62,717 bases of DNA, from contig CAZOVG010000010.1 of NCBI GenBank assembly GCA_964583335.1, positions 1 through 62,717 on the forward strand, given 5' to 3'. A program made the translations under genes and the position numbers. Origin of the DNA: JAGNKE01 sp964583335. Lineage in GTDB: Bacteria > Pseudomonadota > Alphaproteobacteria > Micavibrionales > Micavibrionaceae. Of this stretch, positions 1-8,469 are shown in pieces. Each line of letters starts with the position of its first letter. Within the stretch, counting starts at the first letter, position 1. The notes beneath the pieces are model-generated. The model saw only the letters and a program-made list of their open reading frames with translations, searched no databases and was not told the DNA's origin.

Positions 1-300
1 TGTCATTCCTGCGGAAGCAGGAACCTCGGGAGACTTCTCTCAGTTTGAAACACAAAGCACACGGTGCGGGCGGCGGCTCTGTCGTCATTGCGGAGAGGCC
101 GGAGACCGACGAAGCAATCTATGCGGCGGCCTCAATGGATTGCTTCACCCGCCGGGGCGGGTTCGCAATGACGGGGTTTGCCTTGGCTGTCCTTCGGCTA
201 AAAGCTTTAATCCCGCCATGAATCGCAAAGGCGCGAAGACGCGAAGCTTTCTTTGAAACACAACGGGCACAACGTTCACGACGCGGGCGGCGCAGCCTGT
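1..300. repeat. Mosaic interspersed repeat at the left end
   Basis: Non-coding stretch made of modules found again near 14840-15200, 59680-60050 and 62250-62717. It starts inside a linker module whose first 27 bases equal the last 27 bases of the window. A roughly 90-base imperfect palindrome follows (about 88-173) with CGTCATTGCG and GAAGCAATC near its left arm and the inverse in its right arm. A linker containing a run of CGCGAAG-type words comes last. No gene was seen here. Confidence 0.85.
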
Positions 301-312
301 GGGTACGTAAAG

Positions 313-804
313 TTACTCTTCCGCAACAAAGTTGACGTCTAAAGAGAATAATATTTTTTCTGCTGTTTTTAGCTCAGCTTGTGAAAGCTCTGGCGCTGTC
401 CACGCGATAATTTTACTCGGCCACTCTCGCCCGGTTATGAACAATATTTGCCTTCCAACCAATTCTTTACCGTCCCACTCGGAAAGTATTTCAATATTGT
501 TAAACTTGAGTCGTGTGGCCTCATTTCCGCCTTTGATAGGCCGGACAGGGAAAGACATTTCATTTCCAGAATAGAAACTGACATAAGCCTTGGAGCCTTT
601 CTGAATAACAAAAACGTCACTTCCATCTTCAGATTTTTTATCAAGCCCCTCGAATCCCGGAGGTGCATAGTGGTACTGAATAAAGTTGTCGTTTAGCTCA
701 AGATCCGAACCATGGCTACCTGAACGATCATCGGCAACAAGTAATCTAGGAGAAACTATGCAAAAAAAGGCTAAATATAAGAAGAAAGTAAGCTTCGCAC
801 TCAT
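313..804 (-). CDS. Small secreted protein of unknown function
   Basis: I do not recognise this 163-residue protein. Residues 1-24 form a clear export signal (short basic start, hydrophobic core, then a cleavage-like region near LLVADD), so it probably acts in the periplasm or outside. The rest is a mixed, mostly beta-like sequence ending in an acidic tail, without cysteines outside the signal region. AGAGAA lies just upstream of the ATG and fits a ribosome binding site. The gene is visibly richer in A+T than the flagellar genes and is flanked on both sides by interspersed repeats, which suggests acquired or fast-evolving DNA. It stands alone beyond the end of the cckA operon. Confidence 0.6.
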   Translation of the reverse strand: MSAKLTFFLYLAFFCIVSPRLLVADDRSGSHGSDLELNDNFIQYHYAPPGFEGLDKKSEDGSDVFVIQKGSKAYVSFYSGNEMSFPVRPIKGGNEATRLKFNNIEILSEWDGKELVGRQILFITGREWPSKIIAWTAPELSQAELKTAEKILFSLDVNFVAEE

Positions 805-840
805 TTCTATTCTCTTAGGTTAAATTGCCGAGCGAAGCCT

Positions 841-1132
841 TAGCGAAGACAGGAATCTCAGTTCAAAGCTTGACCCAATTTTATTTTCACCGCAAAGGCG
901 ATAAGACGCCAAGGTTTTTTTGAAACACAACGGGCACAACGTTCACAACGAAAACCAGCGTCATTCACGCGAAGGCGGGAATCCGTGATGACAGTTTGAC
1001 TGGATCCCCGCTTTCGCGGGGATGCTATGGGAGAGATGGCTAGAGAGACCGATGGTCATCAGGTCCCTGCTTTCAGCCTTCGCCAAGGCTTCGGCCGACA
1101 CGTCGCAGGGATGACAGGGAGGGTGTGGCGCT
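841..1132. repeat. Repeat block at the 3' end of cckA
   Basis: Non-coding. Positions 941-1116 are nearly identical to 15286-15461, with only a few substitutions. The block contains hairpins such as GATCCCCGC-TTTC-GCGGGGAT and a TCAGGTCCCTGCTTTC type half-palindrome. It ends a few bases from the cckA stop codon, just as the second copy ends a few bases from the stop codon of the MotB-like gene, so this element type sits in operon 3' ends. Confidence 0.85.
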
Positions 1133-1136
1133 TTGA

Positions 1137-3641
1137 TCACTCCTCCAGCACCTGTTTTACCTTTTCGGCGAGTTGTTTGAGGGTGAAGGGTTTGGGCAGG
1201 AAGTAGATGCGTTCGCCCATGTGGTCTTTCAGGCGTTCCTCGGTATAGCCGGAGATGAAGATGATTTTCAGTTTCGGGCTGGCCTCGCGGATTTTCCGGG
1301 CGAGGGTCGGGCCGTCGATGCCGGGCATGACGACGTCGGTGATCAGGAGATCGATGTTTTTATTCTCCGCCGATTCGAAGAGGCGCAGGGCGGTGTCCCC
1401 GCTTTCGGCGGCGATGACCTTATAGCCCTTATTCGCCAGCGCGCGCTGGCTGAAGGTGCGCACCGCGTCTTCGTCCTCGACCAGAAGGATGGTCTCGGTT
1501 CCGGTCAGGTCCCTTGGTTTATCGTCGGCGGTTTCCTCGGGTTCTGCGGGCTCCTCCTCCTCGCCCTCCACGGCGCGGGGAAGGTAGATGAGGAAGGTCG
1601 TGCCCTGCCCCACCGTGCTTTCGACCTCAAGGAAGCCGCCGGACTGGCGGACGATCCCGAACACGGTCGAGAGGCCGAGGCCCGTGCCCTGCCCGACCTC
1701 TTTCGTCGTGAAGAACGGCTCGAAGATGCGGGCGAGGTTTTCGCGCGTGATGCCGTGGCCGGTGTCCGTGACCTTGATCAGCACCCATTCGCCGGGGGGC
1801 ATGTCTTCGTTGTTGATCTCGCGCGGGCGGGTGTTGGTGTAGTTTTCGGTGGTGACGGTCAGGGCGCCGCCGCCCTCCATCGCGTCGCGGGCGTTGACGG
1901 CGAGGTTGATGAAGACCTGTTCCATCTGGCCCTCGTCCACCTTCACGAGGCGGAGCGCGTCGCCGTGGACCATGTTGAGTTCGATGTTGGCGCCGATCAG
2001 GCGGCGCAGGAGGTGCGAGAGCTCGGTGAGGATGTCGGTGATGTCGTGCAGGCGGGGGCGCAGGGTCTGTTGGCGCGAGAACGCCAGAAGCTGGCGGACC
2101 AGATTGGCGGCGCGGTTGGAGTTCTGCTTGATCTGCATGATGTCGCCGAAGGACGGGTCGCCGGGCTTGTGGCGGAGCAGCAGAAGATCGCAGAAGCCGA
2201 TGATGGCGGTGAGCATGTTATTAAAGTCGTGCGCGACGCCCCCGGCGAGCTGGCCGATGGCCTGCATCTTCTGGGACTGGACGAATTGTTCCTCCAACGC
2301 CTTTTTCTCGGTGGCGTCGATGAAGTGGAGGACGATGCTGCGCCCCTCCTTGAAGCGGCGGGCGTGGAGCTGGGTCGAGACGGAGCGTTTCGCGCCCTTG
2401 AGCGTGACCTCCATCGTGCCCGCGATCTGCTGGCCCTTTCCGGTGCCGCCCAGCGCTTTCAGGACCGTTTCGCGGTCGTCGTCGGAGAGGAGATTGCGGA
2501 AGTCGGTGCCCTCGATCTCGGAGACGTCATAGCCGATCATTCTGGCGAATTCGCTGTTGCAATCCTCGACGAGGCCGTCCTGATTGACGAGGATGATGCC
2601 GAGCGGCGCTTCCTCGAAGAATCTGTGAAAGCGGTCTTCGGAGGCTTGCAGGGCGGTGCGCATCTCGCGCTCGGCGGTGAGGTCGTGCACGACGGCGCGG
2701 GTGCGGACGGTGCCGTCGTCCATGTGCATGATGTTGTAGTTGACGGAGGCGAGGAAGGTGCGACCCGCGTGGCCCTTCATCAGGAGTTCGACGACCTGGT
2801 TGGCGGACGGGTCGGGCGTGAGCTGATAGGGCGGCGCGTCCTGCGGCGGGGTTTCGAGGTAGGTGTGGAGGCGGCCCTGCGCGAGGAGGTAGCGGAGATC
2901 CTCGCCCAGCCAGCGGGAGAAGGTTGCGTTCGCGAACTGGAAGCGGCCCTTTTCATCGACGGAGAAGAAGCCGACGGGCGCGTTGTCGGTGAAGTCGATG
3001 AGTTTTTCGCGCTCCTCCTGCACCGCGCGTTCGGCAGTGTGGCGTTCGGTGACATTATCAACGCGCCAGTGGATGTGGCCCGCGTGCCCGGCAATCGGCT
3101 GGGCGGTGATCTGGTACCAACCTTCGAGGTCGCGGCGGTCGCAATAGAGTTCGATGGAGTCGGTCAGGCCCCGGTGGGCCTTGTCGGATACGGCGTCGAG
3201 CAGTGCGGAAGCCTTGTCGTTGCTCTCGAACATGCCGATCAGGGTCTCGTAGCCGTATTTTTTTTGAGGGCCGCAGGTTTCGGCGAATTTCTGGTTGTAG
3301 TAGAGGGTGTTGTCCACGCTGTCGGTGATGAGGCGTCCGCCGCGGCTGCCCTCCAGCACCTCCTTGAGGAGGACGAGGTCGTTTTCCTGCCGCGCCTGAA
3401 GCACCTGCGCGCGTTTGGCGGCGAAGGCGACCAGCGTGGCGGCGAGGAAGACGAAGATCGAGACAAAGACCGTGGTGCTGTCGATGCTTGCGACGTTGAC
3501 GACGAAGACCATCACCACCAGATAGAGCGAGAGGATCAGAAACACCATGATGGTGTTGATGTCCTTGCTGCTCTCCGGCTGATGGCGCGCGCCGACCTTT
3601 TTGTGGTGGCGCTCGATGAAGTCCTTGTGGTCGATGGTCAT
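1137..3641 (-). CDS. cckA: Hybrid sensor histidine kinase CckA
   Basis: An 834-residue membrane kinase that in alphaproteobacteria phosphorylates, through ChpT, the master regulator CtrA. Two membrane helices (about 31-50 and 56-75) lead into three PAS-like regions (about 90-200, 210-330 and 335-455). A dimerisation/phosphotransfer domain follows with His471 in GGVAHDFNN, the form typical of CckA, then an ATPase domain with DTGHGI and GTGLGLS boxes (about 570-690) and a receiver domain with phospho-acceptor Asp769 (ITDVVMPG). Length and domain order fit CckA well. It is the last gene of the flgB-to-flhB transcription unit, 135 bases after flhB, so it may share that transcript or use its own promoter in the gap. 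CtrA boxes found elsewhere in the window support the pathway. Confidence 0.93.
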   Translation of the reverse strand: MTIDHKDFIERHHKKVGARHQPESSKDINTIMVFLILSLYLVVMVFVVNVASIDSTTVFVSIFVFLAATLVAFAAKRAQVLQARQENDLVLLKEVLEGSRGGRLITDSVDNTLYYNQKFAETCGPQKKYGYETLIGMFESNDKASALLDAVSDKAHRGLTDSIELYCDRRDLEGWYQITAQPIAGHAGHIHWRVDNVTERHTAERAVQEEREKLIDFTDNAPVGFFSVDEKGRFQFANATFSRWLGEDLRYLLAQGRLHTYLETPPQDAPPYQLTPDPSANQVVELLMKGHAGRTFLASVNYNIMHMDDGTVRTRAVVHDLTAEREMRTALQASEDRFHRFFEEAPLGIILVNQDGLVEDCNSEFARMIGYDVSEIEGTDFRNLLSDDDRETVLKALGGTGKGQQIAGTMEVTLKGAKRSVSTQLHARRFKEGRSIVLHFIDATEKKALEEQFVQSQKMQAIGQLAGGVAHDFNNMLTAIIGFCDLLLLRHKPGDPSFGDIMQIKQNSNRAANLVRQLLAFSRQQTLRPRLHDITDILTELSHLLRRLIGANIELNMVHGDALRLVKVDEGQMEQVFINLAVNARDAMEGGGALTVTTENYTNTRPREINNEDMPPGEWVLIKVTDTGHGITRENLARIFEPFFTTKEVGQGTGLGLSTVFGIVRQSGGFLEVESTVGQGTTFLIYLPRAVEGEEEEPAEPEETADDKPRDLTGTETILLVEDEDAVRTFSQRALANKGYKVIAAESGDTALRLFESAENKNIDLLITDVVMPGIDGPTLARKIREASPKLKIIFISGYTEERLKDHMGERIYFLPKPFTLKQLAEKVKQVLEE

Positions 3642-3776
3642 TCCCGGCTCTGATCCGCCTTGTAACCTTAGTATTGCGTTTTACTCGGGAAATCATGGCA
3701 TAAAGGGGGGGCCGTGAACAGCCTCGACGGGCCGAAAATTCGCGATAATCCGCCAAAAATCGTGGTTTTTGCGGGG

Positions 3777-4856
3777 TTATTTGAGGGGTTTTCCCTTGAT
3801 TCTGTAAACATAGGAGATAACCTCCGCCACGGCCTTGAAATGCTCCTGCGGGATCATTTCGTCCACCTCGACCGTATCGAACAGGATTCGGGCGAGCGGC
3901 GGGTTTTCGACGATGATGATTTCGTGCTCTTTCGCGACTTCGCGGATGCGCAGGGCGAGATCGTCCACGCCCTTGGCCACGCAGACGGGCGCGCCCATCT
4001 CGCCGGGGTCGTATTTGAGGGCGATGGAGAAGTGGGTCGGGTTGGTGATGACCACGTCGGCGGTCGGAACGGCCTGCATCATGCGCTGCCTTGCCTTTTC
4101 GGCGCGGAGCTGGCGCAAGCGGCCCTTGACCATCGGGTCGCCCTCGGTCTGTTTGTATTCGTCTTTCAGCTCCTGTTTGGTCATGCGCATTTTCTTGAAA
4201 TATTCGTGGCGCTGGTAGACGACATCCATCACGGCGATGACGAGCATCAGGACGAGGATTCCGGCCATCATCTTCATTACGAGATATTGCAGTTCCCCCA
4301 TCGCGGCGGATGTTTCGAGGTCCATCAGATGTTCGAAGCGGTCGAAATAGGGATAGATGATGATGGCGCAAACCGCGCCGACCAGAACGATTTTCACGAG
4401 CCCCTTGGCAAATTCGAAAAGCGAGCGCATGGAGAACAGGCGGTGGAAACCCTTGATGGGGGAAATCTTGCTGAGGTCCGGGCGGATGACCTCGGGCGCG
4501 ATCAGGGGGCCGACCTGCATGAAGGGCCCCAGAAAAGCGGCGGCCAGAAGGAGGAGCAGCGGCAGGAAGAGGATGGAGAGGACGCTCCAGCCCAGTTCGC
4601 CGAAGACAGCCGAGAGGCCGCCCGGCATGGCGGGCATGGCGTGCGGATGCTCGATGAAGGCGCGCATGAGGACCATGAGCTGTTCCATCATCGGGCCGGC
4701 CAACACGCCGATCAGAAGGGTTCCGGCCAGAAGCATGATCCAGTTGTTCATTTCGCGCGAGAGGGCGACCTGCCCGCGCTTGCGGGCGTCCTGAATCTTT
4801 TTCGGGGTGGGGTCTTCGGTTTTCTGACTGTCGTCCTGATCGTCGCCTTCGGCCAT
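3777..4856 (-). CDS. flhB: Flagellar export switch protein FlhB
   Basis: A 359-residue component of the flagellar type III export gate that switches substrate class from rod/hook to filament. The start SQKTEDPTPKKIQDARKRGQ is the family signature. Four hydrophobic helices cover about residues 35-215, and the cytoplasmic domain carries the self-cleavage motif NPTH at 272-275, so autocleavage should occur between Asn and Pro. Length is normal. It follows fliR by 19 bases in the order fliQ-fliR-flhB usual for alphaproteobacteria. A separate protein resembling only the FlhB C-terminal domain is encoded at 8486-8869. Confidence 0.96.
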   Translation of the reverse strand: MAEGDDQDDSQKTEDPTPKKIQDARKRGQVALSREMNNWIMLLAGTLLIGVLAGPMMEQLMVLMRAFIEHPHAMPAMPGGLSAVFGELGWSVLSILFLPLLLLLAAAFLGPFMQVGPLIAPEVIRPDLSKISPIKGFHRLFSMRSLFEFAKGLVKIVLVGAVCAIIIYPYFDRFEHLMDLETSAAMGELQYLVMKMMAGILVLMLVIAVMDVVYQRHEYFKKMRMTKQELKDEYKQTEGDPMVKGRLRQLRAEKARQRMMQAVPTADVVITNPTHFSIALKYDPGEMGAPVCVAKGVDDLALRIREVAKEHEIIIVENPPLARILFDTVEVDEMIPQEHFKAVAEVISYVYRIKGKPLK

Positions 4857-4875
4857 CGTTCTCTCCCCCGCCCTG

Positions 4876-5655
4876 TTACGGGCTTGCGGCCTCGAAGAAG
4901 ACGATAAGACTGTTTTCGTAGAAGGCGACCCACGTCATGAACAGGGCCGAGCCCATGATCATCAGCAGAATGAGAGACAACAGAATCTGCACCGGGAGGG
5001 CGAGCAGGAAGACCTGTACCTGCGGCATCAGGCGGGAGAGGACGCCCATCGCCACGTAGATCAGCATGGTGAGCACGATGAAGGGCGTGGCGATCTTTAC
5101 GGCCACGGCGAAGCTGGCCGCCACGGCGCGGACCATGAGTTCGGCCATGCTGCCCGTATCGGGGATCTGGCCCACGGGAAACATGGAATAGCTCTCGACC
5201 ATGCCGGTGATCATGAGGTGGTGGAGGTTGGTTTCAAACAGGATCAGCACGCCCGTGACGGAGAGCAACGCCCCCATCAGGGAGCCCTGCGTCGCCAGCG
5301 AGGGGTTGAAGACCTGCGCGTTCGAGAGGCCGGATTGCATGGAGATAATCATCCCCGCCGTGTCCATCGCCGTCATAAACACGCGGGCCACCGTGCCGAT
5401 CAGAAGACCGACGATGAATTCGCTCAGGATCAGGACGAACAGCATGAAGGTTTGCGGGAGCGGCGACGGGATTGAGGGCAGGACCAGCGGGAACAGCACG
5501 AAGGACAGGCCCAGCGCCATATGCAGGCGGATGCGCTCGGACACGAAGGAGTCGCCGAGGCCCGGCATGATCATCACCGTGGCGCCGATGCGCACGAAGG
5601 TCAGGATGAAGGCCAGAACGCCGGTGGCCAGAAAGGTTTCGAGTGTACCCTGCAT
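4876..5655 (-). CDS. fliR: Flagellar export gate protein FliR
   Basis: A 259-residue polytopic protein of the type III export gate, forming with FliP and FliQ the core channel in the inner membrane. The sequence is strongly hydrophobic along its length, starts with ETFLATGVLAFILTFVRIGA and has the FliR-type segment FVLFPLVLPS followed by several membrane helices. It lies 21 bases after fliQ and 19 before flhB, in one transcription unit. Length matches the family and nothing appears broken. Confidence 0.94.
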   Translation of the reverse strand: MQGTLETFLATGVLAFILTFVRIGATVMIMPGLGDSFVSERIRLHMALGLSFVLFPLVLPSIPSPLPQTFMLFVLILSEFIVGLLIGTVARVFMTAMDTAGMIISMQSGLSNAQVFNPSLATQGSLMGALLSVTGVLILFETNLHHLMITGMVESYSMFPVGQIPDTGSMAELMVRAVAASFAVAVKIATPFIVLTMLIYVAMGVLSRLMPQVQVFLLALPVQILLSLILLMIMGSALFMTWVAFYENSLIVFFEAASP

Positions 5656-5676
5656 TCCGGTTTTTCCATTTCCGCG

Positions 5677-5940
5677 CTAGCCGCCGATGATTTTCTGCGC
5701 CAGTTCCTGCATGAAGATCACCAGCGTGTTCATCATGAAGGGCAGGAAGAAAAAGAGGGAAAGGAAGATCGCCACGATTTTGGGCACGAAGACGAGCGTG
5801 ATCTCCTGCACCTGCGTCAGGGCCTGAATCAGCGCGATGGTCACGCCGACCAGCAACCCCACCAGCAGCACGGGCAGGGAAATCTGGATGGTGATCAGCA
5901 GCGCCTCGCGCACGGTGTCGATGACTTCGGATTCCGTCAT
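5677..5940 (-). CDS. fliQ: Flagellar export gate protein FliQ
   Basis: An 87-residue protein with two membrane helices (about 15-40 and 50-75), a helical-hairpin subunit of the FliPQR export channel. The sequence pattern, with ALTQVQEITLVFVPKI between the helices, is characteristic of FliQ. It heads the fliQ-fliR-flhB block. In related genomes it usually follows fliE directly. Here it is separated from fliE (7175-7501) by an AT-rich orphan gene and a short non-coding stretch. Confidence 0.95.
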   Translation of the reverse strand: MTESEVIDTVREALLITIQISLPVLLVGLLVGVTIALIQALTQVQEITLVFVPKIVAIFLSLFFFLPFMMNTLVIFMQELAQKIIGG

Positions 5941-6039
5941 GGGGCACAGGGTAGCAGAAAGGGCGCGGGGGGGCTATTGCGCGGCGGCGGGGCGGCGGGA
6001 GTTATCCCCTTTATCTGGGGAAACAAGGCGCCTTCTCCC

Positions 6040-6075
6040 CTGCTCTCTCCCCCGCAAGCGGGTGAGAGGGTTTTG
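6040..6075. repeat. Short palindromic element between fliQ and the inserted gene
   Basis: CTCTCCCCCGCAAGCGGG followed by TGAGAG forms a near-perfect inverted repeat: CTCTC-C-CCCGC, AA, GCGGG-T-GAGAG. Similar elements are common repetitive extragenic palindromes in proteobacteria. It lies immediately beyond the 3' end of the AT-rich gene at 6086-7141, so it may also act as an mRNA 3' end. No gene was seen in the rest of 5941-6085. Confidence 0.6.
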
Positions 6076-6085
6076 GATGGGGTTG

Positions 6086-7141
6086 TTATTCTTTAATGCT
6101 GATACTATTTAAGAACTCCCATGTCTTTGTGCGCAGGGCTTGAGCGTTAACAAAAGGCGCATCTGGCTTCACCCGACCGCTGTATGTTACCCGGATATTG
6201 CCCTTCCATTCTTCATCAGCCTGACAATCAAAGTAGTCTTTTTGGTGTTTATGGCACTCTAAAATCGAGCTATTCTCTGTGTATTCCTTACCTTCAGGTT
6301 TAATCCAATAGTAATTTGTTCCATCGAATAAAGAGCCCGGAATATCTGTGGCCTTATCCGCTTTAGCAATTTTTGATTTTATGTATTGATACTCCCAGTT
6401 GTTATTGTAAGTGCTGCTATTATAAATTTTGATCTCTTGCGGGTACCCCAAAGGAGTGCTTCCATTTTTGGGTTCGCATATTTCTTCCGGCCATTCTGCC
6501 TTTTTGCATTTTTCTATATATTCACTGTTGGTAATGGTTCGATTGTTAGGAATAGCCTCAAGTCTCAAAGTCAGCGCATTAACCGCAGCGGGTGTCTGAC
6601 CGTTGTTAAAGCTCCAACAAAAATTTCTTAGAGGCTTGGGACCTCCGAACGTAAAAAAACCATTAAGATCACCCTTTTTGTTGTGACCGTTGTCTAGATG
6701 CGCCGTTACACCATATATACCCGGTGCAACAAATTTTTCTTCTGCAACTGAAAATATGATCCGCTCATGATTGCACCAGGATGGCGGGGCTCGCTTGTCC
6801 CAAAGCATGTAAATGACAGGGTAAAATACAACAAGTAGAAAAACTCCTATAGCAACGCCTCTTAGCGCCCAGAGTCGTTTTAGAGTGTACCCTTTTGATT
6901 GCCCGTAGAGTGTTGCCGCTTTAATAATTATGCCCGCAATTGCAGAGAGTGCGGCCAGACTTATGAACGCGCTTGCCATGACGCCGCCCGCGTCTTCCGG
7001 CTCAGGAATTGTAAAATATCCGTAACCAATCAAACCGAAGGTCGCGAGTGCGACAAACGCGAGAGTTCTCTTGCCCGTCACAAGCTGAATTGCCGCGAAG
7101 GGGGCGAAGATGAATCCCAATAAGAGGAGGAAAAAATTCAT
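6086..7141 (-). CDS. AT-rich polytopic membrane protein, unknown, inserted in the flagellar operon
   Basis: I do not recognise this 351-residue protein. Four hydrophobic helices occupy about residues 1-20, 27-45, 54-78 and 93-112, followed by a domain of about 230 residues that is hydrophilic and probably periplasmic, with several cysteines (CNHER, FCWSF, EKCKK, ICEPK, LECHK, FDCQA) that could form disulphides. Base composition is clearly lower in G+C than the flanking flagellar genes. It stands in the same direction between fliE and fliQ, which are adjacent in most alphaproteobacteria, so it looks like an insertion. No strong ribosome binding site is visible before the ATG. Confidence 0.7.
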   Translation of the reverse strand: MNFFLLLLGFIFAPFAAIQLVTGKRTLAFVALATFGLIGYGYFTIPEPEDAGGVMASAFISLAALSAIAGIIIKAATLYGQSKGYTLKRLWALRGVAIGVFLLVVFYPVIYMLWDKRAPPSWCNHERIIFSVAEEKFVAPGIYGVTAHLDNGHNKKGDLNGFFTFGGPKPLRNFCWSFNNGQTPAAVNALTLRLEAIPNNRTITNSEYIEKCKKAEWPEEICEPKNGSTPLGYPQEIKIYNSSTYNNNWEYQYIKSKIAKADKATDIPGSLFDGTNYYWIKPEGKEYTENSSILECHKHQKDYFDCQADEEWKGNIRVTYSGRVKPDAPFVNAQALRTKTWEFLNSISIKE

Positions 7142-7174
7142 GGCGGAGTCAGTTTATCCGATTCCGCACAGCTA

Positions 7175-7501
7175 TTAAATCGGCATCCGCATGATGTCCT
7201 GATAGGCGGAGACGAGGCGGTCGCGGAGGGCCACGACGGTCTGGAGGGCCAGTTCGGCTTCGGTCACGGCCTGAACGACATCCGTCACGTCGGCCTGTCC
7301 GGTTATGGCCTTGGCGGACATCTGTTCGCCCGCCTTGATCTTATCGACCGAGGTTTCGAGGGAGTTTTTGAGGAAGTCGGAGAAGCTGACGCCGCCGTCA
7401 TCGCCGGGCGTTTTCGCCACGGGCGCCTTCGCGCCGATGTTCAGCGAGTTTCCGTACGCCTTCGCGGCGAGGTTGGTGTCAAACATTTTATCGGCTGGCA
7501 T
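7175..7501 (-). CDS. fliE: Flagellar hook-basal body protein FliE
   Basis: A 108-residue rod-base protein that joins the MS ring to the proximal rod and is an early export substrate. The C-terminal half (SFSDFLKNSLETSVDKIK and later TEAELALQTVVALRDRL, YQDIMRMPI) is the conserved FliE signature. Start could be this ATG or the Met six residues in. It follows flgC by about 40 bases in the standard flgB-flgC-fliE order. Confidence 0.95.
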   Translation of the reverse strand: MPADKMFDTNLAAKAYGNSLNIGAKAPVAKTPGDDGGVSFSDFLKNSLETSVDKIKAGEQMSAKAITGQADVTDVVQAVTEAELALQTVVALRDRLVSAYQDIMRMPI

Positions 7502-7540
7502 TGCGGGGAACTCCGAAAGTCATGTGATTTTACCCTGTCC

Positions 7541-7960
7541 TTACGCCCTTAGCAAATCAATCGTGCGGAGGATCATGCCGCGCGCCTGTTCGATCAGGCC
7601 GAGGTTGGCTTCGTAGGACCGCTGCGCCTCGCGCATATCCATCATCTCGATCAGCATGTTGACGTTGGGCATCTTCACGTAGCCGTTGGTGTCGGCGGCG
7701 GGATGGTCGGGCATGTATTGGAGGGTGAAGTCGGTGTTTTTATCGGTGCCGATGCGGTCGACCTTTACGGTCTGAAGGCCCGTCGCGCGGTCGATTTCGT
7801 TGGCGAAGCTTATGGTCTGGCGCTTGTAGGGGTCGTCGCCGGGCTTCTTGCCGGTGGTATCGGCGTTGGCGACGTTTTCGGCGATGACGCGGACGCGCGC
7901 GCCCTGCGCCTTCATGCCGCTGGCCGAAACCATCATTGCGCCGAACATATCCGAACTCAT
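7541..7960 (-). CDS. flgC: Proximal rod protein FlgC
   Basis: A 139-residue proximal rod subunit secreted by the flagellar export system. The N-terminal rod-family motif is present (ASGMKAQGARVRVIAENVAN), followed by the FlgC-specific middle (YMPDHPAADTNGYVKMPNVN) and the C-terminal helix (REAQRSYEANLGLIEQARGM). A good ribosome binding site, GAGGAG, precedes the ATG. It lies between flgB and fliE in the same unit. Confidence 0.96.
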   Translation of the reverse strand: MSSDMFGAMMVSASGMKAQGARVRVIAENVANADTTGKKPGDDPYKRQTISFANEIDRATGLQTVKVDRIGTDKNTDFTLQYMPDHPAADTNGYVKMPNVNMLIEMMDMREAQRSYEANLGLIEQARGMILRTIDLLRA

Positions 7961-7984
7961 CTTAACTCTCCTCTACCCTTGCGG

Positions 7985-8398
7985 TTATCTGACGCCGAGG
8001 GCGATCTTCATCATGCCCATCTGTTTTTGATAGATGTTCAGCATGAGGTTGTAATCCATCACGTTGCGGCCCGCGCTGAGGAGTTGTTCCTCGATCACCA
8101 CGGCGTTGCCGACAGGGGCGACCTCGTAGACGTGCTTTTGATTTTTCTCGCCGCCGCCGGACGCCTCGCCCGTGGGGGAGCCGATGTGGGCCGCGTCGGT
8201 CTGCGCGGGGGTTACGCCGCCCGGCGCTGCGGACACGCCCTTGAGAATCGATTCAAAATCCACGGGCTTGAGGTCGCGCGGGCGATAGCCGGGGGTGTCG
8301 GCGTTGGCGATGTTCTCGGCGATCACGCGGTGGCGCTGGCCCAGATAGTCCAGTTTCGCCCCGAGAGCCTTGAAGAGACCGATCTCTTGTCCTGACAT
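7985..8398 (-). CDS. flgB: Proximal rod protein FlgB
   Basis: A 137-residue proximal rod subunit, first gene of the flgB-flgC-fliE-(orphan)-fliQ-fliR-flhB-cckA unit. The start was placed at the ATG reading MSGQEIGLFKALGAKL because AAGGA stands seven bases upstream and because family members begin this way. An in-frame extension of 20 codons upstream is possible but has no family support. The signature YLGQRHRVIAENIANADTPG (about residues 16-35) is intact, and the C-terminal NVMDYNLMLNIYQKQMGMMK helix is present. A sigma-54 promoter about 70 bases upstream should drive it. Confidence 0.95.
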   Translation of the reverse strand: MSGQEIGLFKALGAKLDYLGQRHRVIAENIANADTPGYRPRDLKPVDFESILKGVSAAPGGVTPAQTDAAHIGSPTGEASGGGEKNQKHVYEVAPVGNAVVIEEQLLSAGRNVMDYNLMLNIYQKQMGMMKIALGVR

Positions 8399-8469
8399 GG
8401 TATAGTCCTTACACTCTAGTTTCACTCCGGGCCCCTTTCGGGGGGTGCCGGGGGTCACCTTCAGTGCAT

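Noticed and set aside
1173..3653. Open frame of 826 codons on the plus strand, antisense to cckA
   Set aside because: It mirrors the CckA coding frame, a common effect of high-GC codon use, and its protein has no recognisable domain or ribosome binding site.
3714..4907. Open frame of 397 codons antisense to flhB
   Set aside because: It is the complement of a clear FlhB gene, with a repetitive charged composition and no start signal.
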